Assembly: GCA_018195615.1 (NCBI GenBank)
Contig: JAGTPG010000002.1
Coordinates: forward strand, 4,085,501-4,149,500
DNA length: 64,000 nt
Reading direction: 5' to 3'
Origin: Streptomyces tuirus
Lineage (GTDB): Bacteria > Actinomycetota > Actinomycetes > Streptomycetales > Streptomycetaceae
The notes below the pieces were generated by a model. The model made no database searches. It had not been told where the DNA came from and saw nothing but the letters and a program-made list of their open reading frames with translations. Within the stretch, counting starts at the first letter, position 1, and each line of letters starts with the position of its first letter. Of the stretch, positions 18,737 to 28,739 are shown piece by piece. The position numbers and the translations under genes were made by a program.

Positions 18737-20059
18737 ATGGTATCCACCGAAAACGCCGCAGTCACACGGCAAAACCGCTCTGAGTCACTGTGGCATGGGC
18801 CCATGCGACGCATCCTGCTGTCCAGCTTCAGCGGAAGCGTGATCGAGTTCTACGACTTCGTTCTGTACGTCATAGCGGCCGCAGTCGTCTTCCCGCAGGT
18901 CTTCTTCAACGACCTGTCGCCGAACATGGCGACCGCCGCATCCTTCGTCACGCTGGCGATCGGGTACGTTGCCCGACCGCTCGGAGGCGTGATCTTCGGC
19001 CACTTCGGCGACAAGCTCGGCCGCAAGGGCGTGCTCGTCACCACCATGCTCATCATGGGCCTCTCGACAGCGGCAATCGGGCTCCTTCCTTCCACCGACC
19101 TCATCGGAGTCACGGCGCCGATCCTCCTCGTCACCTGCCGACTCCTGCAAGGTGTGGCCGTCGGTGGCGAGTGGGGCGGCGCGATGCTCATTGCTCTCGA
19201 AAACTCCCCCGGCGCAAAGCGTGGCTTCGCAGCCTCGTTCGCGAACCTCGGAGCACCCGCCGGCGCGATGCTCGCCACCGGGTCCATCTCCCTCGCCTCC
19301 ACGCTCCCGCAGCACCAGTTTCTCTCCTGGGGATGGCGCGTTCCCTTCCTGCTCAGCTTTCTCCTCGTCCTGGTTGGGATGTTCATCCGCCTGAGAGTCA
19401 GTGAGAGCCCACTGTTCAAATCGTTGGATCAGGAGGCAGAGAAGCGGAAGGTGCCTGTTCTGGAGGTCCTGCGCCACTACCCGACGGCGGTCGCGCTGGG
19501 CATCGTGGTCGCTATCAGTCAATTGACCATCGATGGAATCGCCAGCTCGTGGGCGATCAACCGCGTCGTCGAGCTCGGAGCCGACCGTACGACCATCCTG
19601 AATCTGAAGATCCTCGGCTCGGTCGCTCTCTTCATCGCGGCCTTCATCAGCGCCCGGCTGAGCGACCGTTGGGGACGGCGGCCGCTCATCGCCATTGGTA
19701 TTGTCGCCGCGCTGATCTTCGTGTTCCCGATGCTCAACCTGATCCAGACGGGGACTGCGGAGAGCTTCGCCGCTGCTGTCATCATCGGTCAGTTCATCCA
19801 GGGCATCATCCTCGGACCGCTCGCTGCGTTCCTGGCGGAGTTGTTCCCCACCCGCCTCCGCTTCACCGGTGCATCGCTGTGCTTCCAGACCGCAGCGTCG
19901 CTGGGCTCGGGCTTCACGCCCCTCATCGCGACCTCCCTGGTCACCGCGACCGGAGGCATCGCAGTACTGGGCTGGGTATGGCTGGGGGTCCTCGCCGTCT
20001 GCCTCGTGACGATCCTGCTCGCGTCGGAGAGCCGGACGCGAGATCTGAGCGCCATCTAG
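18737..20059 (+). CDS. MFS transporter, MHS family (paralogue)
   Basis: 440-aa permease with the MHS pattern: N-terminal GPMRRILLSSFSGSVIEFYD, loop motif GHFGDKLGRKG, GGEWGGAMLIALENSPGAK and a second-half loop SARLSDRWGRRPL. It is clearly paralogous to the transporter at 8653-9915. ATG at 18737 follows GGGATC. It opens the plus-strand unit containing the ThDP enzyme and aldehyde dehydrogenase and likely imports their substrate or precursor. Confidence 0.9.
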   Translation: MVSTENAAVTRQNRSESLWHGPMRRILLSSFSGSVIEFYDFVLYVIAAAVVFPQVFFNDLSPNMATAASFVTLAIGYVARPLGGVIFGHFGDKLGRKGVLVTTMLIMGLSTAAIGLLPSTDLIGVTAPILLVTCRLLQGVAVGGEWGGAMLIALENSPGAKRGFAASFANLGAPAGAMLATGSISLASTLPQHQFLSWGWRVPFLLSFLLVLVGMFIRLRVSESPLFKSLDQEAEKRKVPVLEVLRHYPTAVALGIVVAISQLTIDGIASSWAINRVVELGADRTTILNLKILGSVALFIAAFISARLSDRWGRRPLIAIGIVAALIFVFPMLNLIQTGTAESFAAAVIIGQFIQGIILGPLAAFLAELFPTRLRFTGASLCFQTAASLGSGFTPLIATSLVTATGGIAVLGWVWLGVLAVCLVTILLASESRTRDLSAI

Positions 20060-20293
20060 CGGTTCGAGGCGCTCTCGCTTCCGTCCCTCGAATGTCATCG
20101 GCGGAATGAATCCTCTGCTCCTTTCCCCGGCCATATCGGAAACGAAGTGGCACTACAAGGAGTGCACATTGGAGAGCGCTTATCGATTCATCAACAAGAT
20201 GTATTAGTTGAAAGACGGCGCGTGGGCGCTGGTCCTTCGCGAGTCACGCCCACCCCGTTTACACCCGCCCAGGGGCGGAAGAAAGGCAAGAAG

Positions 20294-21903
20294 ATGACGA
20301 AGACCGGTGGAGAACTCCTCACCGAACAACTGATCGCGGAGGGCGTCAAGACGATTTTCGGCGTCCCCGGGATCCAGCTGGACTACGCCGTGGACGGTCT
20401 CGCGCAAAACCGCGAGTCGATCGACTTCCTCTCTGCGCGGCACGAGCAGGGGGCCGCGTACATGGCGGACGGCTATGCACGTGTGGCTGACCGGCCCGGT
20501 GTCTGCATGGTCGTGCCCGGTCCCGGTCTTCTGAATGCTGGCGCGGCCTTGTCGACAGCGTTTGCGACGAACAGTCCTGTCGTCTGCATCACCGGCCAGA
20601 TCCCTTCACCGACCATCGGTCGGGGTCTCGGCATGCTCCATGAGATTCAAGGACAGACGGACCTTCTGCGTTCGCTCACCAAGTGGAACGCCATCGCGCG
20701 ATCTCCTGAGGAGATCCCCGGCCTCGTGCGCGAAGCGTTCCAGCAGGTCACGAGCGGCCGCCCGCGGCCCGTTGGCCTCGAGATCCCCCGGATGTGCTCC
20801 AGGCGAAGACGACTGCCGGAGTGGTGCATCCTGCCGGTGGCCACACCAGTGAGATCGACGAGGACTCGGTCAACCGTGCCGTGGAACTCCTTGCCGCCGC
20901 CGAGCGGCCCGTCATCGTTGCAGGTGGAGGGGTACGCGATACCGCGTCGAGCGCTGCACTCCAGGCACTCGCCGAGCGCCTCGGTGCGCCCGTCATCACC
21001 AGCCGGAACGGCAAGGGAGCCATCAGCGACCGGCACCCGCTTGCCCTGTCACGCCTGGCCGGTGCGGAAGTCCTTGAGAACGCGGACATCGTGCTCGCCG
21101 TCGGTACTCGCTTCATCACCATGACCGGGCAGCCGGTCATCCGGCCCGGAGGCCACCGCCTCATCGCGATCAACGCGGACGCCGCTGATGTGGGCGCACC
21201 GCGCGAGTTCGATGTCGCCGTCATCGCCGAAGCCAAGGTCGCGCTGGAAGCGATCGCGAACTCCCTGCCCGAGAGCAAGCGTGAAGCACCGTCGCTCGAC
21301 GAATACCGCAAGCGGGAAAGCAACGCCCTGAACACGATCGCGCCTCAGGTGCAGTGGCTTCAGGCAATTCGCGGGGCCATGCCGGACGACGGCATCTTCA
21401 TCGAGGAACTCACACAGGTCGGCTACGCGGCGCGTCTGGCGTTCCCCGTGTACCAGCCGGGAACGTACGTCACGCCCGGATACCAGGGGACCCTCGGCTA
21501 CGGTTTTCCGACCGGCCTCGGCGCCGCCGTCGGAGCCAAGGGCCGACAGGTCGTCTCGATCAACGGTGACGGTGGTTTCGGGTGGGCGCTTCAGGAACTG
21601 TCCACTGCCGCCAAGTACAACATCGGACTCGTGACCGTGGTGTTCCGCAACGATGCGTTCGGCAATGTGCAGCGCATTCAGACCGAAACGTTCGGCCGCA
21701 ACATCGGCGTTGACCTCAACAACCCTGACTTCGTGGCTCTGGCCAACGAGTTCGGGGTCGCCGGTGAGCGGGTCACCACGCCAGAAGGGCTCGGGAAGGC
21801 GATCCGCAACGCCCGTGGGACGGACGCACCCGTGCTCATCGAAGTTCCGTTCGGTGATGTTCCCTCCCCGTGGAAGCTCCTGGCAGAACCATCCATCGGC
21901 TGA
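20294..21903 (+). CDS. Thiamine-diphosphate-dependent decarboxylase/acetolactate synthase-family enzyme, one frameshift
   Basis: 536 aa after one base is added to the CCCCC run at 20785-20789 (restoring IPPDVLQAK). The N-terminal PYR domain carries the catalytic Glu in SARHEQGAAYMADGYARV; a central domain has VIVAGGGVRDT; the C-terminal PP domain has the ThDP signature GDGGFGWALQEL ending near RNDAFGN. ATG at 20294 follows a GAAAGG. Family members decarboxylate 2-oxo acids or make acetolactate. Coupled to an aldehyde dehydrogenase and near aromatic aminotransferases, an arylpyruvate or benzoylformate-type decarboxylase is plausible; this is inferred. Confidence 0.85.
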
Positions 21904-21978
21904 GCAACGACGCGACGAGCCAGTGTGGCGCTCAAGCCTCGCGAGCTCACCAACTCAGATTTAGGAAGGTTGAGATTC

Positions 21979-23427
21979 ATGGCATCTCCCAGGGGAACCG
22001 TCGACGACTCGCTGTGGCTGGATAACGCCCGGGTTGTCCCGTCGGGGACGTCGTACGCGGCGGTGGACAACTCCGCCACCGGCGAGGAGATCGCCCGAGT
22101 GCGATCAGCCACCCCCGAGGACGTCGACCGCGCATTCGACTCCGCCGCCCGCGCGCAGAAGCGGTGGGCCGCTGTCTCGCCCGCTGATCGCGTCGCTGTT
22201 GTAGCAAAAGCCGCAGACATCTTGGACGGCATGGCGGATGACCTCGCCACCACGATGCAGGCGGAAGTCGGCACCGTGGCAAGCCAGGTCCACGCAACAC
22301 AGGTCGCCCTGGGCCTCGTGGCCATCCGCCACACCGCGGCCTCGGCTCTTGACGCCATCACGGAGCGCGAGAAGATCGGGAAGTCGGACGTCGTCCGCGA
22401 GCCGGCGGGCGTGGTCGGAGCGATCACTCCATGGAACTATCCGCTGATGCAGGCAGCGTTGAAGGCGGCGCCGGCGATCGCTACCGGATGCAGCATCGTC
22501 ATCAAGCCGCCGAGCGCCGCCCCGCTTACGACGTTCCTGGTGGCCGAAGCCTTCGCCGAGGCCGGGCTCCCCGCCGGCGTACTCAATGTCGTCTGCGGAA
22601 GCGGTGGAAGCGTCGGCAGTGCGATCGCAGGCCATGCACGCGCGGACTTCGTCTCCTTCACGGGCTCCGTCGAAGCGGGTCGAAAGGTCGCCGTGTCCGC
22701 TGCTCAGCAGGGGACACGCACGTCGCTCGAACTGGGTGGAAAAAGTGCTGCGATCGTCCTCGATGAGGACACGGTGCGTGCCGCGGTGCGGCATACCATC
22801 GGAAGCTGTTTCGCCAACGCGGGTCAGACGTGTGCGGCGCTGTCCCGGCTCATTGTTCCGCGCCACCTCCTCGAAGAGGCCGAGGACGAAGTTCGGCAGG
22901 TGATGGAGCAGGTCGTCGTGGGAGATCCCTTCGACTCGGCCAGCACCGTGGGGCCGCTGGCGAACGAGGGACAACGAAACACGGTGGTCGAGCACATCCG
23001 TGTGGCGGGCGAAACGGCAGGTGTACGTATCGTCGCGTCGAAGGACATCTCCCATCTCACGCGCGGCTGGTATGCCGCTCCTACGGTGGTCGTCGCCGAC
23101 GAGCCCAGCGCGCCGATCGTGCAGGAGGAGGTGTTCGGGCCCGTGCTCGCCATCCAGCCCGCCGACGACGACCTCCATGCGATCGAGCTCGCCGAAGGGA
23201 CGAGGTTCGGCCTCATCGCTCGTGTGTGGACCGATGACGATGCGCGTTTCGAGAGGGTCGCCCGACAGCTCTGTGTCGGTGGCGTGATCCAAAGCGACGC
23301 TCCAACGGCGTGGGACGCGCCGTTCGGAGGCGTCAAAAACTCCGGGTACGGGCGCGAGCGCGGTGTCTACGGTGTCGAGGAATACCTCGTTCCGAAGTCC
23401 CTGCAGCGTGGAGGCTCGAAGATCTGA
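21979..23427 (+). CDS. NAD(P)-dependent aldehyde dehydrogenase
   Basis: 482 aa; ATG at 21979 preceded by AGGAAGG. Motifs: TPWNYPLMQAALKAAPAIA, cofactor loop FTGSVEAGRKVA, catalytic Glu in ELGGKSAAIVL, catalytic Cys in NAGQTCAALSRL, and EEVFGPVLAI. It starts 75 bp after the ThDP enzyme, so the two are probably cotranscribed; the aldehyde released by the decarboxylase would be oxidised to its acid here. The specific aldehyde cannot be read from sequence. Confidence 0.9.
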   Translation: MASPRGTVDDSLWLDNARVVPSGTSYAAVDNSATGEEIARVRSATPEDVDRAFDSAARAQKRWAAVSPADRVAVVAKAADILDGMADDLATTMQAEVGTVASQVHATQVALGLVAIRHTAASALDAITEREKIGKSDVVREPAGVVGAITPWNYPLMQAALKAAPAIATGCSIVIKPPSAAPLTTFLVAEAFAEAGLPAGVLNVVCGSGGSVGSAIAGHARADFVSFTGSVEAGRKVAVSAAQQGTRTSLELGGKSAAIVLDEDTVRAAVRHTIGSCFANAGQTCAALSRLIVPRHLLEEAEDEVRQVMEQVVVGDPFDSASTVGPLANEGQRNTVVEHIRVAGETAGVRIVASKDISHLTRGWYAAPTVVVADEPSAPIVQEEVFGPVLAIQPADDDLHAIELAEGTRFGLIARVWTDDDARFERVARQLCVGGVIQSDAPTAWDAPFGGVKNSGYGRERGVYGVEEYLVPKSLQRGGSKI

Positions 23428-23599
23428 CGCTGCGGTTGTGGTGCACCCCGGCAAGAACACAGTCCGTACGATGATCGCGGCCGAGGCATGCTTCTGCTGG
23501 CTCGGCGGTGCGCAAGGTAAGCGGCTGGTCTTCTTCTGCCGGAGCACTGTTCGGCCGAGCGGCGAGCTTCACGGAAACCTGTTCGGCGCTGTCGGCATC

Positions 23600-24720
23600 C
23601 CGAACGGGTCAAGCTGGCCGTGGAGTCATCGGGCAGGGCCAGCTGCAGCGACAGAGCCGGGATACCCAGCAGGATCAGGCCGGCCACGGCGACGCCGAGC
23701 GCCTTCAGCGGGTTGCGCAGCACCAGCCTCGCCCAGCGCACCCCATCGACTCGCCGGTGCCGCGCTCCAGCGCCCGCATCCGGCGGGTCTTGACCGACCG
23801 CTGGTGATCTTCGTGCCGGCGAAGCCCAGAAGCGCGGGCAGCAGGGTGCGTGCGAGGAGTACGGCGACGACGATCGCGAAGGCGCCGCCCAGGCCGATGT
23901 CGGTCAGCAGCCTGATACCGATGACACTGAGTCCGGCCAGCGCGATGACCACGGTCAGGCCCGCGAACACCACTGCGGAGCCCGCGGTGCCGAGGGCGCG
24001 CCCGGCGGCTTCCTCCGGGTCGCGGCCGTGCGCCAGTTCGTCCCGGTAGCGGGAGACGATGAACAGGGCATAGTCGATGGCGACCGCGAGGCCGAGCATC
24101 AATGCGAGCGTCGTGGTCTGTTCGCTCAGGTCGATGAAGGCGGAGGCGATGGTGATGGAGGAGATCGCCGTGATCACCCGGCGACGGCGGTCAGCAGCGG
24201 CAGTCCGGCTGCGATCAGCGAGCCGAAGGTGATCACCAGCACGACCGCCGCCACGAGGATGCCGATCACCTCGCCTATGCCCTGTTGGACACCTTCCTTC
24301 ATGGCGCTGCCGCCCATGCTCACCGCGAGGCCCGCCTCCCGGCCCTGCTCGGCGACCTTCTTCACGTCCTCGCGGGCCCGGTCGCTCACATCACTGTCGG
24401 TGACCTTGTAGGTCATCTGGGCGAAGGCGATCGTCCTGTCCTTGCTGACGGTGGAGCCGGTGTAGGGGTCGACGACGTTCGCCACCTGGGAGGCCCGCTT
24501 CAACCCGCCGACGAGCGACTCGACTTCACTTCTGTGGGCGCCCAAGGTCAGCTTCTGCCCCTTGGGTGCTTCGAAGACGACGGGCCGTGGCGCCGCCCGC
24601 GGATGCCTGTGGGAACTGCTTCTTCAGCAGGTCTTGCGCCTTCTGTGACTGGGTGCCGGGGAGGAAGGTGGCCACGGAGAACTCCCGGGGCGTGCCGAAG
24701 AAAGGGAACGCCTCGAATCT
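23600..24720 (-). pseudogene. MMPL/RND-type membrane transporter, truncated and multiply frameshifted
   Basis: Minus-strand segments in order: LPGTQSQKAQDLLKKQFPQA, ARVVFEAPKGQKLTLG, GGSAMKEGVQQGIGEVIGIL, SSITIASAFIDLSEQTTTL, AIDYALFIVSRYRDELAHG and LRNPLKALGVAVAGLILLG. These are the periplasmic loop and helices 2-7 of MMPL lipid/drug exporters. The first helix and the whole second half are missing, and at least four frame changes occur, two of them losses in runs at 24177-24179 and 23742-23745. 23428-23600 holds no recognisable gene. Confidence 0.75.
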
Positions 24721-24799
24721 AGAGATGAAAACGCGGGATTCCGTGGGCCGAAGGATGCGAATACGAGGCCGGGGACCGGTACCGCGGTGCCGCTTCGAT

Positions 24800-24828
24800 G
24801 TCGTACCTCTGTCGTACCTCTGTCGTAC
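24800..24828. repeat. Short tandem repeat, 11-bp unit
   Basis: GTCGTACCTCT occurs twice head to tail followed by a partial third GTCGTAC. It lies in the non-coding gap between the MMPL remnant and the P450 operon. No function is apparent. Confidence 0.7.
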
Positions 24829-24925
24829 GGCGGGAGGATGCCGTCCTTCGCGAACAGGCGGCTGGTGCGCGAGAGGCCGCCGAATCCTGACCTCGCTGCC
24901 AGGCCGCGTGGACGGCAGCGAAGCG

Positions 24926-24962
24926 GGCATGCGATCGGCGGGCTCGGCGCCGATCGCATGCC
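24926..24962. terminator. Hairpin terminator after the P450 operon
   Basis: A perfect 15-bp inverted repeat, GGCATGCGATCGGCG against CGCCGATCGCATGCC, with a 7-base loop. It begins about 50 bases after the P450 stop on the minus strand. No T-run follows, as is usual for GC-rich actinobacterial terminators. Confidence 0.7.
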
Positions 24963-25013
24963 GCACCTTAGTGCCTACCGTTCAGAGGGACTGTGTGCCG
25001 GCTGCCGTGGGGG

Positions 25014-26227
25014 TCACCAGGCGACCGGCAGTCGCTGGGGGCCGTAGGTGACCGTGGTGTCCCGGAACGCGATCTCGTCCAGCGGCACCGCCAGCCTGAG
25101 ACCCGGGAGTCGGCGCAGCAGGGCGGGCAGGGCGATCTGGAGTTCCACGCGGGCCAGGGGTTGGCCGAGGCACTGGTGGGTGCCGTAGCCGAAGGCGAGG
25201 TGGCCGCGGGTGTTGCGGTCCGGGTCGAAGGTGTCGGGGTCGGCGGAGAAGGACGCGTCGCGGTTGCCGGAGGGCAGGTTCACGAGCACGGCCTCGCCGG
25301 CCTTGACGAGTGTCCCGCCGATGGTCACGTCCTCGCTGGCGGCGCGGAAGATCCCGTCGTGGACGATGGTCAGATAGCGCAGCAGTTCCTCGACCGTGTT
25401 CGCCACGACGGCGGGGTCGTCGGTGTCACGGAGCCGGGCTAGCTGGTCGGGGTTCTCCAGCAGGGCCAGGGTGCTGAGGGCGATCATGTTGGCCGTCGTC
25501 TCGTGCCCGGCCACGAGCAGCCCCATGCCGTGGCCCACCACGGTGCCGCGGTCGATCTCGCCCGCGGCGACCCGCTGGAGCTGCCGGCTGATCAGGTCGT
25601 CGGCGGGCTCGCGCTCCTTGCGCGCCACCAGCTCGGACAGGAAGCCCGCCAGCGACATGGCGGCGACGTGCATCTCCTCGTCCGTGGAGGCACTGACCAG
25701 GGTGGCACTGTGCTCCTGGAAGAACGCGTGGTCCTCATAGGGCACCCCGAGCAGCAGGCAGATGACCATGGACGGGATCGGGTAGGCGTAGGCGTTCACC
25801 AGGTCCGCCGGCTGTCCCTGGCTGATCATCTCGTCCAGGAAGTGGTCGACCTGCTCCTGGATGAGCGGGCGCAGCCGCTCCATCTGCTTGACGGTGAACT
25901 CGCCGGTGAGCGTCCGGCGCAGGCGGATGTGTTCCGGATCGTCCATCCGCGGGAAGGTCTGGGGCAGGGTCGATGCGGGGTCTTTCGGGGTGGGGTAGCC
26001 GGGGTGCGGTCGTCGGCGCTGAGCCGCGGTTCGCTGAGGGCCTGGCGGATGTCGGCGTACCGGCTCGCGATCCACAACGGTTTGCCGCGCCACATCGCCC
26101 GCTGAAGACCGTCGTTCTCGCGCCACTCGGTGTACTCGGCCGGCGGGTCGAAGGGGCACTTCCCGGAGCGCACGCCGGGGAACGGAGGCAGGTCGGTGGG
26201 GTCGGACGTGTTGATCGTCGTGCTCAT
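25014..26227 (-). CDS. Cytochrome P450, CYP105-like, one frameshift
   Basis: 404 aa after one base is restored in the GGGG run at 26001-26004 (giving ADDRTPGYPTPKDP). ATG at 26227 has AAGGAG seven bases upstream. Motifs: I-helix VAGHETTANM, K-helix EELLRYL with its Arg partner, and the heme loop FGYGTHQCLGQPLARVELQ. The N-terminal CPFDPPAEY and WIASRYADIRQAL fit CYP105-type enzymes. It is followed on the same strand order by its redox partners (reductase and ferredoxin upstream in transcription), forming a self-contained three-component monooxygenase. Confidence 0.9.
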
Positions 26228-26303
26228 GGACAACTCCTTGAAAGGCGTGAAAGGACGTGGGGATTCGCGAGCGTGAGTCTTCGCCCGGGAAACGGCAGGC
26301 CGG

Positions 26304-27521
26304 TCACACGGCGGCCGGGTCCGTGACGGCCATGTCTGTGAGGGCCGTGTCCCAGGTCGCGCCGGAGGCGATGAGTCCTCGCCAGGCCCGCAGCGCCCTG
26401 GGGGTCTGGCCCATGGCGAGCACACCGGTGAGTCGGTCTCCCCGGCGGTAGGCCACCAGGAATTGCCGCTCCGTCAGGTCGCTCCTGAGGACGCGTGCCT
26501 CGTCGTGGTCACGCAGGTATCCGTAGGCCTGGATCTTGGCGCCGTACTGATCGGACCAGAAGTACGGCACCGGGGCGAACGGCCGCCGGGCATCCGGGTT
26601 GAGCAGGTTGTGCGCGACGGCGAGGGCCTGCTCGCCCGCGTTGGTCCGGTGCTCGACGCGCATCGCCGTATCGAACAACGGGTTGTGCCAGCACGCCACA
26701 TCGCCCACCCCGTACACCTCGGGGGCCGCCGCGCTGTACTGGTCGCACACGAGACCGTCGCCGAGGGCGAGCCCGCTGTCGGCCAGCCATTCGGTGTTGG
26801 GCAGCGAGCCGATGGCGACCAGGACGACATCGGCGGGCAGGACGCGTCCGTCGGCCAGGGCGACGCCGGTGACCTCGCCGTCGGCGCTGAGTACGGTGGC
26901 CACCTTGGCATCCGTGTGCAGCCGGACGCCATGCTCGCGGTGCACCTGCGCCAGGATGCGGCCGGTCTCTTCACCGACGGCCTGCGCCAACGGAACCGGG
27001 CCGGCTTCCAGCAAGGTCACGTCCGCACCCAGCCTTCGGGCCACGGCGGCCACCTCGGCACCGAGGAACCCGGCACCGACGATCACCAGACGCTGCCCCA
27101 TCCGCAACCCCGTCTTCAGTGCCAGCGCGTCGGTCAGGGTGCGCAGCGTGTGCACCCCGCCCACGCCTTCGGCGCCGGGCAGACAGCGGGCTCGTACACC
27201 GGTCGCCACGACCAGCGCCTCGTACGGCAGTGAGGTACCGTCCGCCAGCAGCAGGGTCCGCGCGGCCGCGTCCAGCCCGCTCGCGCCCACTCCCAGCCGC
27301 AGGTCCAGATCCAGCGCGTCGATGTCCGCCCGCCCGCGCAGGGCCAGCCGGTCCGGCTCCCACTCCCCCGCCAGGATCTGCTTGGACAACGGCGGGCGGT
27401 CGTACGGGAGTTCCGCCTCGTCACCGACGAGGGTGAGCACACCCTGGTATCCGCGCCTGCGCAGCGCTTCCGCCGTAGCCAGGCCGCCGGCCGCCGCGCC
27501 GACCACCGCGATGCGGTTCAC
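26304..27521 (-). CDS. FAD/NAD(P)-dependent ferredoxin reductase
   Basis: 405 aa; ATG at 27521 overlaps the ferredoxin stop (ATGA). Features: FAD loop IAVVGAAAGGLATAEALR, PYDRPPLSKQ, NAD-binding GAGFLGAEVAAVARRLG near residue 150, and GVGDVACWHNP before the C-terminal reductase domain. It transfers electrons from NAD(P)H to the adjacent ferredoxin and thence to the P450. Confidence 0.92.
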   Translation of the reverse strand: MNRIAVVGAAAGGLATAEALRRRGYQGVLTLVGDEAELPYDRPPLSKQILAGEWEPDRLALRGRADIDALDLDLRLGVGASGLDAAARTLLLADGTSLPYEALVVATGVRARCLPGAEGVGGVHTLRTLTDALALKTGLRMGQRLVIVGAGFLGAEVAAVARRLGADVTLLEAGPVPLAQAVGEETGRILAQVHREHGVRLHTDAKVATVLSADGEVTGVALADGRVLPADVVLVAIGSLPNTEWLADSGLALGDGLVCDQYSAAAPEVYGVGDVACWHNPLFDTAMRVEHRTNAGEQALAVAHNLLNPDARRPFAPVPYFWSDQYGAKIQAYGYLRDHDEARVLRSDLTERQFLVAYRRGDRLTGVLAMGQTPRALRAWRGLIASGATWDTALTDMAVTDPAAV

Positions 27522-27715
27522 GAGTCGGCGACGTGGATGGCGGCGGCGGGGCAGGCCAGAGCCGCTTCACGGACGGCCTCGTGCTGATCCGCGTCGGGGG
27601 CCTCGGTCAGCAGTACGACCATGCCGTCCTCGTCCCGCTGGTCGAAGACCTCGGGCGCGATCAAGACGCACTGCCCTGCGGCCACGCACTTGGGTTCATC
27701 AACGGTGATCTTCAT
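27518..27715 (-). CDS. 3Fe-4S ferredoxin
   Basis: 65 aa, typical of actinobacterial P450 ferredoxins. Cluster cysteines lie in KCVAAGQCVLIAPEVF and ACPAAAIHV; only three cluster cysteines occur, so a [3Fe-4S] cluster is expected. First gene of the three-gene P450 operon, with ATGA overlap to the reductase. Confidence 0.92.
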   Translation of the reverse strand: MKITVDEPKCVAAGQCVLIAPEVFDQRDEDGMVVLLTEAPDADQHEAVREAALACPAAAIHVADS

Positions 27716-27801
27716 GTGGGGGGATTCCTTCTTGTTTCAGATGGTGAGCATCGAAAGAAAATTTAGCCGACGCCTGTCGGTGAACCAACATACGTCCTCT
27801 A

Positions 27802-27822
27802 ACCTTAAAGTGGCGGTAAGGT
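27802..27822. promoter_or_regulatory. Inverted-repeat operator between P450 operon and TetR gene
   Basis: ACCTTA-N9-TAAGGT lies seven bases before the TetR start, in the 113-bp divergent gap. Position and symmetry suit TetR binding that would control both directions. Confidence 0.5.
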
Positions 27823-27828
27823 GAAGTC

Positions 27829-28458
27829 ATGCGCGCGACGAGACAGGGCATCCCGACCGGCGACCGGCGCGTGCGCCGTACGCACGCGGCCTTGCAGGGA
27901 GCGCTGATCCAGCTCGTCGAGGAACGGGACCTGGGGCAGATCAGCATCGCGGACGTCACCGAACGGGCCGACGTGAACCGCACGACGTTCTACGACCACT
28001 ACCGGGACGTGCACGAACTGGCCGAGGCCGCCTGCACCTCCACGATCGACACCCTGATCGAGTCCCTGCCCGCCCTCGATCAGGCTTCGGCGGGCCCCGA
28101 TGGGGACCCCGGCCGGTCACTTGTCGCGTTCTTCGAGAACCTGGCCGAGCACGCCGGCCTGTACCGCAGCCTCCTGGGGCCGCAGGGCAGCGCCCGTGTC
28201 ATCGACCACATACGCGGCCGCATCGCCGCCACTACCCACGTCAGGGTGCGTATGAAGGCCGGTGCCCCGCCGGACAGTGTCTCGTCGACCGACATCCCTC
28301 ACGACGTGCCCGCCGCGTTCACCGCCGGCGCGCTCCTCGGCGTGGCCACCGACTGGCTCCAACGCGACTGCCCGCGATCCCCGGCCGAGATGGCCGCACT
28401 GACCTGGCCACTCCTCGTCGCCCAGCACAACACCGGCGCCGGACGCTCCGACGCGTGA
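27829..28458 (+). CDS. TetR-family transcriptional regulator
   Basis: 209 aa. N-terminal helix-turn-helix: RRTHAALQGALIQLVEER, ISIADVTERADVNRTTFYDH. The C-terminal domain reads like the TetR_C group (GLYRSLLGPQG, HDVPAAFTAGALLGV). Divergent from ferredoxin/reductase/P450, which it probably represses; the inverted repeat at 27802-27822 is the candidate site. Ligand unknown. Confidence 0.9.
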   Translation: MRATRQGIPTGDRRVRRTHAALQGALIQLVEERDLGQISIADVTERADVNRTTFYDHYRDVHELAEAACTSTIDTLIESLPALDQASAGPDGDPGRSLVAFFENLAEHAGLYRSLLGPQGSARVIDHIRGRIAATTHVRVRMKAGAPPDSVSSTDIPHDVPAAFTAGALLGVATDWLQRDCPRSPAEMAALTWPLLVAQHNTGAGRSDA

Positions 28459-28600
28459 GGCAGCCCGTCCCGGAGCTGCCCGACGACATCGGGCGCCGTC
28501 CAGCGGGCCATGACGTTGAAGCTTGGCCAGTTCGCCGTCGGCGTCGCCCCTCGTCCACTCCCGTGGTACGCCGTCGACAGCTCCCCGAAGGCGCCGAACC

Positions 28601-28735
28601 TCAGCGCTCGGCACGCAGGGCCGCGACGCCGCCGCCGTCCACGAGCAGGTCGGTGCCGGTGACGAAGGCGGCGCCTGGGTCGAGGGAGCACTCGGCGGCC
28701 TCGGCGATGCCGTCGTGGGTGCCGAGGCGGCCGGT
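28601..28735 (-). pseudogene. SDR C-terminal remnant
   Basis: About 40 codons reading GTHDGIAEAAECSLDP and AFVTGTDLLVDGGGVA, the conserved C-terminal end of classical SDR proteins, with no catalytic domain in any upstream frame. Confidence 0.55.
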
Positions 28736-28739
28736 CCCG

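Noticed and set aside
20785..20789. Programmed frameshifting in the ThDP gene and others
   Set aside because: The shifts occur in many unrelated genes at plain G/C runs without slippery-heptamer or downstream structure, so error or decay is simpler.
24800..24828. CRISPR-like tandem repeat
   Set aside because: The unit is 11 bp with no spacers and under three copies; no cas genes are in the window.
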